Shown one piece after another: positions 16,937 to 25,895 of a stretch of DNA of 29,945 nt; the first letter of the stretch is position 1, and each line of letters begins with the position of its first letter. Below the pieces are notes generated by a model, which was not told the DNA's origin, did not search any database, and saw nothing but the letters and a program-made list of their open reading frames with translations. The DNA comes from JAPSGM01 sp036258735 (GTDB lineage Bacteria > Chloroflexota > Limnocylindria > QHBO01), in NCBI GenBank assembly GCA_036258735.1, contig DATADC010000146.1, positions 1 to 29,945 of the forward strand, in the 5' to 3' direction. The position numbers were made by a program, and so were the translations under genes.

Positions 16937-16963
16937 GGTGCGGCGATGGTTACAGACCGCACC
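16937..16963. promoter_or_regulatory. Inverted repeat upstream of the cpaE-like gene
   Basis: GGTGCGG (16937-16943) and CCGCACC (16957-16963) form a perfect 7-bp inverted repeat around 13 nt. It sits 13-39 bp before the start codon, where an operator or leader hairpin would be expected. No convincing -10 is seen in the 16925-17044 gap, so the gene may also be read through from the gene at 17773. Confidence 0.35.
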
Positions 16964-17044
16964 ACTATCCGCCGCACCCACCCGCACGACAATGGGACCC
17001 CGCTGGCGATACGCCCCGCCAAAGGTACTGTCCGGGCCCGATCC

Positions 17045-17773
17045 TCAGCGCTGCATGCGCATGCCGCACTTCGGGCAGTAGAACGCCCCGGCGCTGCCCG
17101 CCTCGAAGCCACAGTGGGCACACACCGCGCCGCCGCGCGTGCCTGCCACGGCAGCCCGGGAAGTGTCCGCGGCTCCCAGGCTGTAGCCCGACGCGATCAC
17201 CTGCTGGTACAGCGAGCTCAGGATCCTCTGCCCGATGCGCTCGGTATCACCGCGCTGGCCCTTGCCTCCCCAGCCGATGACGGCGCGCGCGATGAGCTCC
17301 CCCGACAGCTCGTCCCAGTGGCTGGCCAGCCCGCCGACGATGGTGTTGTACTCGGGGTATCCCGCCGTGTCCGTCTCGCCGTGCAGCAGCCCGCAGTAGA
17401 AGGTGTCGACGGTCATGTCGAGGGCGTCGGTCAGCTCCAGGACGTACAGCGCGTGACGGCCGATGGGACTCACGTCGCGCCGGGCGAGCACCCACTGCTG
17501 CATCTCGTTGAAGCGCTCCACGTTCGGAGCGGCGTCGGTGTACTCCAGCGGCAGCGGCTCGATGACCTCGACCGGCGTCTCGGCCAGCGGCTCCACGATG
17601 CCCGGCAGCACCCCGCGCAGCGCGGGATCGGGCTGCATGCGCAACCCGTCGCTGGAGCGCGCCAGGAAGGCGAGCTTGAGGGAGTACTGCTGCGCCGATA
17701 CGTCCTCGTGGACGGCGCTCGGCGGAGGAGGAGGCGGCGGCTCCTGCCGCTTGCCACGCCTCAGGAACGACAT
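17045..17773 (-). CDS. Uncharacterised protein with polyproline N-terminus and C-terminal zinc ribbon
   Basis: A 242-residue protein of no family I can name. After a basic start (SFLRRGKRQ) come seven consecutive prolines (residues 12-18). A central alpha-rich domain of about 170 residues follows (VERFNEMQQWVLARR, LYVLELTDALDMTVDTFYCG, ASHWDELSGELIARAVIGWGG). The C-terminus is a zinc ribbon, C218/C221 and C233/C236, opening with CAHCG like the ribbon of the 13630 protein. No membrane segment is seen. The ATG is supported by AGGGAAG. A TGCTAGAAT promoter lies 33-41 bp upstream. The cpaE-like gene 120 bp downstream may share the transcript. Confidence 0.85.
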   Translation of the reverse strand: MSFLRRGKRQEPPPPPPPSAVHEDVSAQQYSLKLAFLARSSDGLRMQPDPALRGVLPGIVEPLAETPVEVIEPLPLEYTDAAPNVERFNEMQQWVLARRDVSPIGRHALYVLELTDALDMTVDTFYCGLLHGETDTAGYPEYNTIVGGLASHWDELSGELIARAVIGWGGKGQRGDTERIGQRILSSLYQQVIASGYSLGAADTSRAAVAGTRGGAVCAHCGFEAGSAGAFYCPKCGMRMQR

Positions 17774-17805
17774 GGGCTTCCCTGGTCTGCGGATCGGCGC
17801 GGCCG

Positions 17806-17814
17806 ATTCTAGCA
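17806..17814 (-). promoter_or_regulatory. Extended -10 promoter TGCTAGAAT
   Basis: The minus strand reads TGCTAGAAT, identical to the element at 28603-28595 and close to those before fhaA, valS and clpX. It predicts a start near 17799 and a 26-nt leader that includes the AGGGAAG ribosome site of the gene starting at 17773. No -35 is evident. It lies only 20 bp from the valS stop on the same strand. Confidence 0.55.
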
Positions 17815-17834
17815 GCGGCACCCCGCCCGGCCGG

Positions 17835-20522
17835 TCAGTCGCCGAGCTGCCGCAGCTGAGCCTCGAGGTCGGCCAGTCGGGCACGCTCACGTTGCACGAC
17901 CTGGGCCGGCGCCCCATTGACGAACGCCTGGTTGGCGAGCAGGTCGCGGAGGCGCTTGATGCCGCGCTCCAGGTGCTCCGCCTGCGCACGTCGCCGATGC
18001 GCCGCGCGGTCCTCGCTCGCGTCGGCCGTCATGAACCAGGCCGCTCCGAGGGGCGAGGTTGTGGCGGCGGCGCCATGGGGCGGCGCTACGCCGTCGCCGG
18101 GACGGAGCACCCGCAGCGGGCGGGCGTGGGCCAGCGCCTCGACGTACGCGCGGCCGCGCTCCAGCATGGCGGCGGCGCTCGCGTCGGACGGAGCGGCCGC
18201 CACTTCCCGCCACTCGCCGGGGGCCATGCCGGTCTCGGTGCGCAGGTTGCGCAGCGCGCGGATCAGCGCGATCAGGCCGGCCATGTCTTCCTCCGCTTCC
18301 CGGTCGGCCGGGCCACCGGCGTGCCATCGGGCGGCGATGAGCAGCGGCTGGCCCGCCGTGGCTCGCGGCTCGGCCTCGTGCAGGAGGCTCCACGCCGCTT
18401 CGGTCACGAACGGCATCAGGGGGTGCACGATGCGCAGCGTGCCGGCCAGCCCGTGCGCGGAGGCGAGCCAGGTACGTGACCGCTCGCCCGGCGTGGCGTC
18501 CTCTCGACGCAGCTCGACCTTGGCCATCTCGATGAACCAGTCGCAGAAGTCGCCCCACGCGAACTCGTACGCGGCCGCCGCATAGCCGCCCATGTCGAGC
18601 TCGTCCAGCTGGCGGGTCGCCCGCGCCTGCGCGTCCGCCAGGCGGGACGCGATCCACCGCTCGGCGAGGCTCGGCTCGCCCTCCGGCTCTGACAGCGGAG
18701 CCGGCCGCGCCCCGAGCACGAAGCGCGACGCATTCCACAGCTTGTTGGTGAAGTTGCGGGCGCCGTCAAGCTTGGCCGCGGTCAGCCGCTGGTCGTTCCC
18801 GGGGGAGGTCCCAGACACCAGCGCGAAGCGAAGTGCATCTGCCCCGATCTGGTCCACCACCTCCAGCGGGTCGACCACGTTGCCCTTGGTCTTACTCATC
18901 TTCACCCCGCCCTCGCCGCGCACGATGCCGTGCAGGTACACGGTGTGGAACGGCTCGACGTCGGTGCAGAAGAGGCCGAGCATCATCATGCGCGCGACCC
19001 AGAAGAAGATGATGTCGTAGCCGGTCTCCATCACCGAGGTCGGGTAGAAGCGGCGGTAGTCCGGCGTGTCGTCCGGCCAGCCCAGGGTGGAGAACGGCCA
19101 CAGGCCGCTGCTGAACCAGGTGTCGAAGATGTCGGTCTCCTGGGTCAGCTCCGCAGCCGGACGCCCGCAGGCCGCGCAGGCGTCGGGCCCGTCCTCCGCA
19201 TCCGACACCGTGACGTGGCCGTCAGGGCAGTACCAGGCCGGGATGCGATGGCCCCACCACAGCTGGCGGCCGACTGCCCAGTCGTGGATGTTCTCCATCC
19301 ACTGGGCGTAGACCTTCTCGAAGCGTTGCGGAATGATCCGGGTGCGGCCCTCGCGGACCGACGCGAGCGCGCGATCGGCCAGCGGCCGGGTGCGCACGAA
19401 CCACTGGATCGACAAACGCGGCTCGACCACCGTCCCGCAGCGATCGCAACGACCGACCACCATCTGGTGTGGCCGCTCGCCCTCCAGGTCGCCCGCGGCG
19501 GCGAGCCGCGCCAGCACCTCCCGTCGGGCGTCGTAGCGGTCGCGGCCCGCCAGGTCGCCACCCACCTCGTTGACGCGCGCGTCCTCGTCCAGGACATTGA
19601 CCAGCGGTAGGCCGTGACGCTTGCCCAGCTCGTAGTCGTCGAAGTCATGCGCCGGCGTGATCTTCACCGCGCCCGTGCCGAACTCCAGCTCCACCGCCTC
19701 GTCGGCCACGATGGGCACGCGGCGGTTGACGATGGGGATCATGGCCACGCGACCCACCAGGTCGCGGTAGCGATCGTCGTCGGGGTGGACCGCCACCGCG
19801 GTGTCACCCAGGATCGTCTCGGGGCGCGTGGTGGCGACGCTGATCCAGGCGTCTGGATCGGCCGCGCCGTCCTCGCCCAGCAGGTGATAGCGAACCGTCC
19901 ACAGCGTGCCGGTCTCTTCTCGGTGAACGTTCTCCAGGTCGCTGATGGTGGTGCGGCAGCGAGGGCACCAGTTGACGAGCGCCTCGCCGCGGTAGGCGAG
20001 CCCGGCGTCCCACAGCCGCTTGAACGTTACGCGAACCGCGCGGGCGCTGAAGGGGTCCATCGTGAAGCGCTCGCGGCTCCAGTCGGCGCTTGCTCCCAGG
20101 CGGTGCATCTGCCGGCCGATGACGCCGCGCGTCTCGTCCATGAACCGCCACATGCGCTCCAGGTAGCGCTCGCGGCCCAGGGACTGTCGGGTCTCGCCCT
20201 CCTCGCCGATGATCCGGTCCAGCACGAACTGCGCGGCGATGCTGGCGTGGTCGACGCCAGGCAGCCACAGCGTGTCGTCGCCGCGCATGCGGTGGTAGCG
20301 GACCATGGTGTCCTCCAGGGTCACGAATACCGCGTGGCCGTTGTGCAGGGCGCCGGTGACGTTGGGGGGCGGCATGATGACCACGAAGCGCTCCGCGCCG
20401 TCGGGCGGCTCCTCCGACGGGGTGAACGCCCCGCTGGCCAGCCAGCGCTCGTAGATGGCGGGCTCGACAACGGCGGCGTCGTAGCGGGGCGGAAGCTCCC
20501 TGGTCGTCGTCGGCGTCGTCAT
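17835..20522 (-). CDS. valS: Valyl-tRNA synthetase
   Basis: An 895-residue class I aminoacyl-tRNA synthetase that charges tRNA-Val with valine. The HIGH signature appears as HNGH (residues 60-63, in PPPNVTGALHNGHA) and the KMSKS signature as KMSKT at 541-545. The catalytic Rossmann domain is split by a CP1 editing region that removes mischarged threonine. An anticodon-binding helical domain and a C-terminal coiled coil (HLERGIKRLRDLLANQ) complete the protein. Length and order match bacterial ValRS. The ATG at 20522 follows GGAGAGGGA; in-frame codons further upstream fall within the T-box leader and are excluded. Confidence 0.97.
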   Translation of the reverse strand: MTTPTTTRELPPRYDAAVVEPAIYERWLASGAFTPSEEPPDGAERFVVIMPPPNVTGALHNGHAVFVTLEDTMVRYHRMRGDDTLWLPGVDHASIAAQFVLDRIIGEEGETRQSLGRERYLERMWRFMDETRGVIGRQMHRLGASADWSRERFTMDPFSARAVRVTFKRLWDAGLAYRGEALVNWCPRCRTTISDLENVHREETGTLWTVRYHLLGEDGAADPDAWISVATTRPETILGDTAVAVHPDDDRYRDLVGRVAMIPIVNRRVPIVADEAVELEFGTGAVKITPAHDFDDYELGKRHGLPLVNVLDEDARVNEVGGDLAGRDRYDARREVLARLAAAGDLEGERPHQMVVGRCDRCGTVVEPRLSIQWFVRTRPLADRALASVREGRTRIIPQRFEKVYAQWMENIHDWAVGRQLWWGHRIPAWYCPDGHVTVSDAEDGPDACAACGRPAAELTQETDIFDTWFSSGLWPFSTLGWPDDTPDYRRFYPTSVMETGYDIIFFWVARMMMLGLFCTDVEPFHTVYLHGIVRGEGGVKMSKTKGNVVDPLEVVDQIGADALRFALVSGTSPGNDQRLTAAKLDGARNFTNKLWNASRFVLGARPAPLSEPEGEPSLAERWIASRLADAQARATRQLDELDMGGYAAAAYEFAWGDFCDWFIEMAKVELRREDATPGERSRTWLASAHGLAGTLRIVHPLMPFVTEAAWSLLHEAEPRATAGQPLLIAARWHAGGPADREAEEDMAGLIALIRALRNLRTETGMAPGEWREVAAAPSDASAAAMLERGRAYVEALAHARPLRVLRPGDGVAPPHGAAATTSPLGAAWFMTADASEDRAAHRRRAQAEHLERGIKRLRDLLANQAFVNGAPAQVVQRERARLADLEAQLRQLGD

Positions 20523-20547
20523 CGGTCCCTCTCCACGGCATGCAAAT

Positions 20548-20573
20548 GCCCGCTCGTCGAAGGACGAACGGGC
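20548..20573 (-). terminator. T-box-controlled terminator hairpin
   Basis: GCCCGTTCGTC (20573-20563) pairs with GACGAGCGGGC (20558-20548) around CTTC, giving an 11-bp stem with one G-U pair. It directly follows and competes with the T-box antiterminator. The downstream tract is only ATTTGC, so termination may be inefficient. The Shine-Dalgarno of valS lies outside the hairpin, which favours transcriptional over translational control. Confidence 0.75.
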
Positions 20574-20768
20574 TCGTCGTGGTACCACCTTCGTTCGGCG
20601 TGTCGGCCCTTTTCGGGAGGCCGATACGCCCTCGATCCCGCGATATCGGGCGGACCCGGTCGGCTCGCGTGCGACCTTCTCCCTCTCGCTTCCCGGAGCG
20701 GCTCTCAGCCTGCGGCCGGCTCCTCTCTGAGGGCCAATGGAGGGGTACTCCTCACGGTCGGCGCCGCG
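20548..20768 (-). promoter_or_regulatory. Valine T-box riboswitch leader of valS
   Basis: Hallmarks of a T-box leader occur in order on the minus strand. GAGGAGTA (20753-20746) opens stem I and CAGAGAG (20729-20723) is the conserved AG-bulge motif. The specifier reads GTC (20675-20673), a valine codon followed by G, and the CACG after it can pair with CGTG before the AGTA motif. A long stem III spans about 20630-20597. The T-box AAGGTGGTACCACG (20591-20578) forms the antiterminator, followed by a competing hairpin (20573-20548). Uncharged tRNA-Val should bind the specifier and the T-box bulge and so raise valS expression. The RNA starts near 20768 by promoter prediction. Confidence 0.9.
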
Positions 20769-20774
20769 CCGCCG

Positions 20775-20783
20775 AGTCTAGCA
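20775..20783 (-). promoter_or_regulatory. Extended -10 promoter of the valS T-box transcript
   Basis: The minus strand reads TGCTAGACT. It lies immediately before the structured leader and about 15 bp after the stop of the upstream gene, predicting a start near 20768. No -35 is recognised 17 bp upstream (CGCTAG). Confidence 0.5.
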
Positions 20784-20797
20784 CGGGGCCGCGCCCC

Positions 20798-22060
20798 CTA
20801 GCGCGGGCGCTCGATGGTGACGCGGACCGATCCCTCGGCCGTCTGCTCGATCGCGGCGGCCGGGCCTTCGATGCTCTGGATAGCACCCACGATGTTGAAG
20901 TCAGCGGCATGGCTCGCGCGGTACACGAAGTCGCCGGTCGGGCCCAGCGAGAGCGTCACGCCCCGGACGCCATCCACCCGCTCGAGCGCCTGCTTGAAGG
21001 ACGTGATGGCTCCGAAGCTGCCCAGCCCCTTGACGATGATCGGCGTCGAGACCTCCACCGCGGTCGCCGCCGAGGCGGTGCCCCCCGGCGCCTGGCCGGC
21101 TGGCGCGGACGGTTGCGGCGTGGAGGCCGGCGCGGCGTACGACGCGGCGTCCGGCGCCGCGTCGGGCGCATCCTCCTCCGGCGTGGTGGTGGCCAGCGAC
21201 TCGTCCAGCTGGGCGAGGCGCTCGCTCAGCGCCGAGTCCGTCGGCGGTGAGCCGGGCGCAGCGCCGTTGGTCGGCTGCGTCGCGGTCGCCTCTCCGGTCG
21301 CGGCGGCCTCGTCGGCGGCAGTGCTCGACGCACCGGGCCGGGTAAGGTCCGGCGGCGCCGGCATTCGCTTCGCGGCCGCGACGAACGCGGCGGGGTCGTT
21401 GATCTGCGAGAGCTGAGTGAAGAACGCGGCCAGCTCCTTCTCGTGCTGCTCGAGGCGCGCTCGCGTGGCCTCCACCTCGGCGTTGGCGGCGGCCTGGTGG
21501 TCGGCCAGCTCCTGCTCGAGCTGGTCGCGGCGCTCCTGCCGGCGCTGCTCGGCCTCGCGGCGCACGCGCTCCAGCTCAGCACGCTCCCACTCGGCGACGC
21601 CGTTGATGTCCATGTCCGCGCGCCGTCGGAGGTCGTGCGCCCGCTCGGCGGCGCCGGCGTTCAGCTCGGCGATCCGCTCGTCGACGGCCTTGCGCAGCGT
21701 CTCGAGGCTCACGTCGCGGGACGACTCGGCCACGCCGCGCATGGCACCCACCAGGTCTCGAAGCAACGGATTTGCGTCCGGCTCTGCGCCCGCGTCGGAT
21801 CCGGCGGCGCCCGTCGGCTGATCCGGGGCTGGCGTCGCTGGCACGGCTTCGGTGGCGGGCTCGGCGACCGCAGCGGTCGTAGCAGCGGGCTCGACCTCGG
21901 TGGACGGCTGCTCAGCGCTGATCGGATCGGCGGGCCGGTCGGTGGTCGCCTGGGCGGCGACGGCCTCGGTCTCGACCGATGCCTCCGACCCGGGCCGATC
22001 TGGGCGGTCTGCCTCGCCCCAGCGAAGGCGGAAGCCCGGTCGTCGAGGGTTCTGCGTCAT
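20798..22060 (-). CDS. Uncharacterised coiled-coil protein with a small C-terminal alpha/beta domain
   Basis: A 420-residue protein I do not recognise. Residues 1-95 are Ala/Pro/Glu/Thr-rich and disordered, with a basic start (NPRRPGFRLRWGE). Residues of about 98-222 are helical, and the highly charged 157-215 part is a probable coiled coil (ERVRREAEQRRQERRDQLEQ). A second disordered linker covers about 235-335. The last 83 residues form a compact domain with apparent strand-helix-strand-strand-helix-strand order (STPIIVKGLGSFGAITSFKQ, GVRGVTLSLG, GDFVYRASH, FNIVGAIQSI, GSVRVTIE), like a ferredoxin fold. No membrane helix or signal is present. A weak AGGGG precedes the ATG. The valS T-box transcript follows but has its own promoter. 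Confidence 0.8.
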   Translation of the reverse strand: MTQNPRRPGFRLRWGEADRPDRPGSEASVETEAVAAQATTDRPADPISAEQPSTEVEPAATTAAVAEPATEAVPATPAPDQPTGAAGSDAGAEPDANPLLRDLVGAMRGVAESSRDVSLETLRKAVDERIAELNAGAAERAHDLRRRADMDINGVAEWERAELERVRREAEQRRQERRDQLEQELADHQAAANAEVEATRARLEQHEKELAAFFTQLSQINDPAAFVAAAKRMPAPPDLTRPGASSTAADEAAATGEATATQPTNGAAPGSPPTDSALSERLAQLDESLATTTPEEDAPDAAPDAASYAAPASTPQPSAPAGQAPGGTASAATAVEVSTPIIVKGLGSFGAITSFKQALERVDGVRGVTLSLGPTGDFVYRASHAADFNIVGAIQSIEGPAAAIEQTAEGSVRVTIERPR

Positions 22061-22193
22061 CTTTATTCAATCCCCTGCTGGACCCGCGCCGGCAGTGCCG
22101 AAGCGCCGATTGCATCGTAGCCGCTCATCGGCCATCAAAAGCAGCGACCGCAAGTACCGCCGCGAGTGCTCCGGTCGTACCACGCAGGACGGT

Positions 22194-22202
22194 TGGTACC
22201 AT
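22194..22202 (+). promoter_or_regulatory. Extended -10 promoter of mscS-like gene
   Basis: TGGTACCAT is an extended -10 (TG, one base, TACCAT) ending 8 nt before the ATG at 22211. A leaderless transcript is predicted, and no Shine-Dalgarno precedes the start codon. The rest of 22061-22193 shows nothing else identifiable. Confidence 0.45.
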
Positions 22203-22210
22203 CCGGCGCG

Positions 22211-23016
22211 ATGCCCCTCGACATCGACGTGCTGGTCGACGTGGCCGTCATCGTCGCGATCGCGCTCGTGGCGATCTGGGCGGTGCGCTGGACGATCCGG
22301 CTCGCCGTGCGCGGCATCCTGGAGCGACCGCTCTTGCCGGGCGGCGGACCCATGGACGCGCTCGAGTTCGAGCGCCGCGTGCGCACGCTGCAGCTCCTGG
22401 CTGCCCGCATCGCGACCGGCGTCATCGTGCTGGTCGCGGGTCTGATGGCCATGAGCCGGCTGGGGATCGACATCACCCCGGCCCTGGCCGGCGTCAGCGT
22501 GATCGGCATCGCCATCGGCTTCGGCGCCCAGACGCTGATCCGCGACTGGCTGGCCGGCATCTTCATCGTGCTCGAGAACCAGTACAGCGCCGGCGACGTG
22601 GTGCGCGTCGCAGGCGTGGAAGGCATGGTGGAGGACTTCAGCCTGCGCCGCACGACGTTGCGCGACCTGGACGGCACGGTGCACACCGTACCGAACGGCC
22701 ACATCGTCGTGGCGTCCAACCTGACCCGGGGCTGGGCGGCGGTGAACGTCGACCTCACCATCCCGTCGGGGATCGACATCGAGCGCGGGACCGGGGTCAT
22801 CGACGGCGTCGGCCGCAAGCTGGCCGAAGACCCCGCCTGGCGCGAGCGCATCCTCGAGCCGCCGCGCGTCCAGCGCGTTCTGGACGTCACGGAGGCCGGC
22901 GCGGCGGTGAAGGTCCTCGGCCGCGTGCGGCCGGCAGAGCAGTGGGCCGTGGCCGGGGAGCTGCGAAAGCGCGCCTACGCCGCGCTCGCCGACGCCACGG
23001 GGACGCCGGCCGCGGT

Positions 23017-23020
<4 letters not shown>
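22211..23020 (+). CDS. MscS-family mechanosensitive ion channel
   Basis: A 269-residue small-conductance mechanosensitive channel protein, which protects against osmotic downshock by opening under membrane tension. Transmembrane helices lie at about residues 8-30 and 65-90. The pore-lining helix and beta domain signature follow: GVSVIGIAIGFGAQTLIRDW, then LAGIFIVLENQYSAGDVV, then VHTVPNGHI. This is a minimal-length member like E. coli MscS (286 residues). The ATG at 22211 is chosen over an upstream in-frame ATG at 22166 because it fits the promoter spacing and the hydrophobic N-terminus. The gene ends tail to tail with clpX, the two stops sharing CTAG. Confidence 0.93.
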
Positions 23021-24321
<1,301 letters not shown>

Positions 24322-24328
24322 CGCTTCG

Positions 24329-24337
24329 AGGATAGCA
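24329..24337 (-). promoter_or_regulatory. Extended -10 promoter of clpX
   Basis: The minus strand reads TGCTATCCT, an extended -10 ending 7 nt before the clpX ATG, which predicts a leaderless mRNA. No -35 is visible. The independent promoter fits with clpX being cut off from clpP. Confidence 0.5.
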
Positions 24338-24361
24338 CGGGCCTCCCAGACCTCCCGCCAT

Positions 24362-24443
24362 GGACCGATGGTCCGGCATAGACCCCCTGCGTCGGGCGAA
24401 TACGCGTATCGCCCTATTCATCTCAGCGCGGCATTAGTCGACT
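24362..24443. promoter_or_regulatory. Cluster of three palindromes in the clpX-ogt intergenic region
   Basis: Three inverted repeats lie in about 80 bp between the divergent starts. GGACC-GAT-GGTCC is at 24362-24374. A palindrome at 24394-24414 is centred on the perfect ATACGCGTAT and would be a perfect 20-mer if one A were removed. An AT-rich element with the perfect core AGTCGACT is at 24436-24443. They do not match CIRCE. They may be operators for stress control of clpX or ogt. The rest of the gap to 24527 shows only a weak TACGGT at 24512-24517, a possible ogt -10. Confidence 0.45.
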
Positions 24444-24527
24444 TAATCAGCCAACCAGGCCCCTTGTGGTGGCCCGGTGCATCCTCAGCACGGCAGCGGG
24501 CGGTGGTCGGGTACGGTTGGACCGGTA

Positions 24528-25064
24528 ATGCCGCTGTCATCTGCATCGGGCGATACGCAGCCGTCGCAGCGCGCCTGCGCGCCGCTCCACACTCCTATCG
24601 GTCGGTTGTGGATTACGGTTTCGCCCGCCGGGCTGGTCGCTGTCTCGCGTGGCGATCTGCCGCCGCAAGGAGCCACGCTCTACGAGTCCGCCTGCGAGCA
24701 CGTCATGCGCGAGCTGCGCGCCTACTTCGACGGCCGGCTGCGCACCTTCTCGGTCGCGCTTGACCTGACCGATGTCACGGCCTTCGACGGCGCGGTCTAC
24801 CGCGCCGCACGCACGATCCCGTACGGCGAAACCGCCTCTTACGGGGATCTGGCGCTGATGGCGGGCCATCCGCGCGCAGCCCGGGCTGTAGGTGGGGCCA
24901 TGGCGCGCTGCCCGTACTCCCCGGTCGTCCCCTGCCATCGCGTGATCCATGCCGACGGTTCCATCGGCGGCTGGGGCTCGCAGCCGTGGACCAAGCGCTG
25001 GCTGCTGGACCTGGAGCGCGGCGCGGCCCCAGCTCCCCGCCCTGGACCGGCCGGATTCACGTGA
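24528..25064 (+). CDS. ogt: Methylated-DNA--protein-cysteine S-methyltransferase
   Basis: A 178-residue DNA repair protein that transfers the alkyl group from O6-alkylguanine to its own cysteine. The active-site motif VVPCHRVI contains acceptor C136. Upstream are the wing-helix residues FDGAVYRAARTIPYGETASYG and RAARAVGGAM, and downstream GGWG. The N-terminal domain starts with TPIGRLWITVSPAGLVAV. There is no Ada-type regulatory domain, so this is the Ogt/MGMT form. The ATG at 24528 is chosen; an in-frame GTG at 24477 would add 17 non-conserved residues. The gene is placed on the plus strand between clpX and clpP, which normally adjoin. Confidence 0.93.
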   Translation: MPLSSASGDTQPSQRACAPLHTPIGRLWITVSPAGLVAVSRGDLPPQGATLYESACEHVMRELRAYFDGRLRTFSVALDLTDVTAFDGAVYRAARTIPYGETASYGDLALMAGHPRAARAVGGAMARCPYSPVVPCHRVIHADGSIGGWGSQPWTKRWLLDLERGAAPAPRPGPAGFT

Positions 25065-25150
25065 GGTGCCCAGCAGCTCAGCGAATCCGCCTCGAGGCGT
25101 CGATACTCACGCCAGCTGTGAATCCGGCCGCCTGTAGAGGCCTTTTGGCC
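25049..25150. repeat. Long nested inverted repeat at the ogt 3' end
   Basis: GGCCGGATTCAC (25049-25060, overlapping the ogt 3' end) is repeated in perfect inversion as GTGAATCCGGCC (25118-25129). Inside it, GTGAG (25061-25065) pairs with CTCAC (25106-25110), and GCCTCGAGGC (25089-25098) is a palindrome. A separate GGCC-TTTT-GGCC hairpin follows at 25139-25150. The region separates converging ogt and clpP and could fold into a large terminator or a small mobile or RNA element. The rest of 25065-25207 has no gene. Confidence 0.5.
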
Positions 25151-25207
25151 GCCAGCTGCGCGCCTCATGTGAATGGGGACGGTTCGTAAAGTCGGCCACC
25201 GCGGCGG

Positions 25208-25891
25208 CTACTTCTTCTTGGAGTCGCCTGACCCGTCGGCGTCGGCCTTGGCCGCTTCCTCGGCGGTGGGCACCGTGCCGCCCGCCTCCTGCGCCAGGCT
25301 GATCAGCGACTCGGTGGCGCCGGCGAACACCTCGTCCACCAGGCCGTAGTCCTTGGCCTCTTCTGCGCTCATGAAGTAGTCGCGTTCCGAGTCGCGCTTG
25401 ACCTTCTCGTAGGACTGGCCGGTGTGCTTGGCCAGGATGTGCAGCAGCCGGTCGGTCAGGTGCAGCATCTCCTTGACCTGGATCTCCACGTCCGGCGTGT
25501 TGCCGCGGAAGCCGCCCGAGCCCTGGTGGACCATGATCCGGCTGTTGGGCAGCGCGTAGCGCTTGCCGGTGGCCCCTGCCGCCAGCAGGACGGCGCCCAT
25601 GGAGGCCGCCTGCCCGATGCAGATGGTGGAGACCGGGGCCTTTAGGTACTGCATGGTGTCGTAGATGGCGAGCCCCGACGTGACCACGCCGCCCGGCGAG
25701 TTGATGTAGAGGCTGATGTCCTTGTCGGGGTCCTCGCTCTCCAGGAAGAGCAGCTGGGCGATGACCAGGTTGGCGATGTGATCCTCGATCGCGTCGCCGA
25801 GGAAGATGATTCGCTCCTTGAGGAGCCGCGAGTAGATGTCAAAGGCCCGCTCGCCGCGGGCGCTCGACTCGATGACCATGGGGACCAGCAT
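25208..25891 (-). CDS. clpP: ATP-dependent Clp protease proteolytic subunit
   Basis: A 227-residue serine protease subunit that forms the barrel of the ClpXP protease. The catalytic triad is S97 (GQAASMGAV), H122 (RIMVHQGSGG) and D171 (SERDYFMSAEEA). The start MLVPMVIESS and RAFDIYSRLLKERIIFLG are typical. After about residue 195 a non-conserved acidic and Lys-rich tail (ADADGSGDSKKK) extends it beyond the usual length. It begins 4 bp after the tig stop, with AGGAG inside the end of tig, so tig and clpP are one operon. ClpX, its partner, is encoded 0.9 kb further on under a separate promoter. Confidence 0.97.
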   Translation of the reverse strand: MLVPMVIESSARGERAFDIYSRLLKERIIFLGDAIEDHIANLVIAQLLFLESEDPDKDISLYINSPGGVVTSGLAIYDTMQYLKAPVSTICIGQAASMGAVLLAAGATGKRYALPNSRIMVHQGSGGFRGNTPDVEIQVKEMLHLTDRLLHILAKHTGQSYEKVKRDSERDYFMSAEEAKDYGLVDEVFAGATESLISLAQEAGGTVPTAEEAAKADADGSGDSKKK

Positions 25892-25895
25892 GCAA

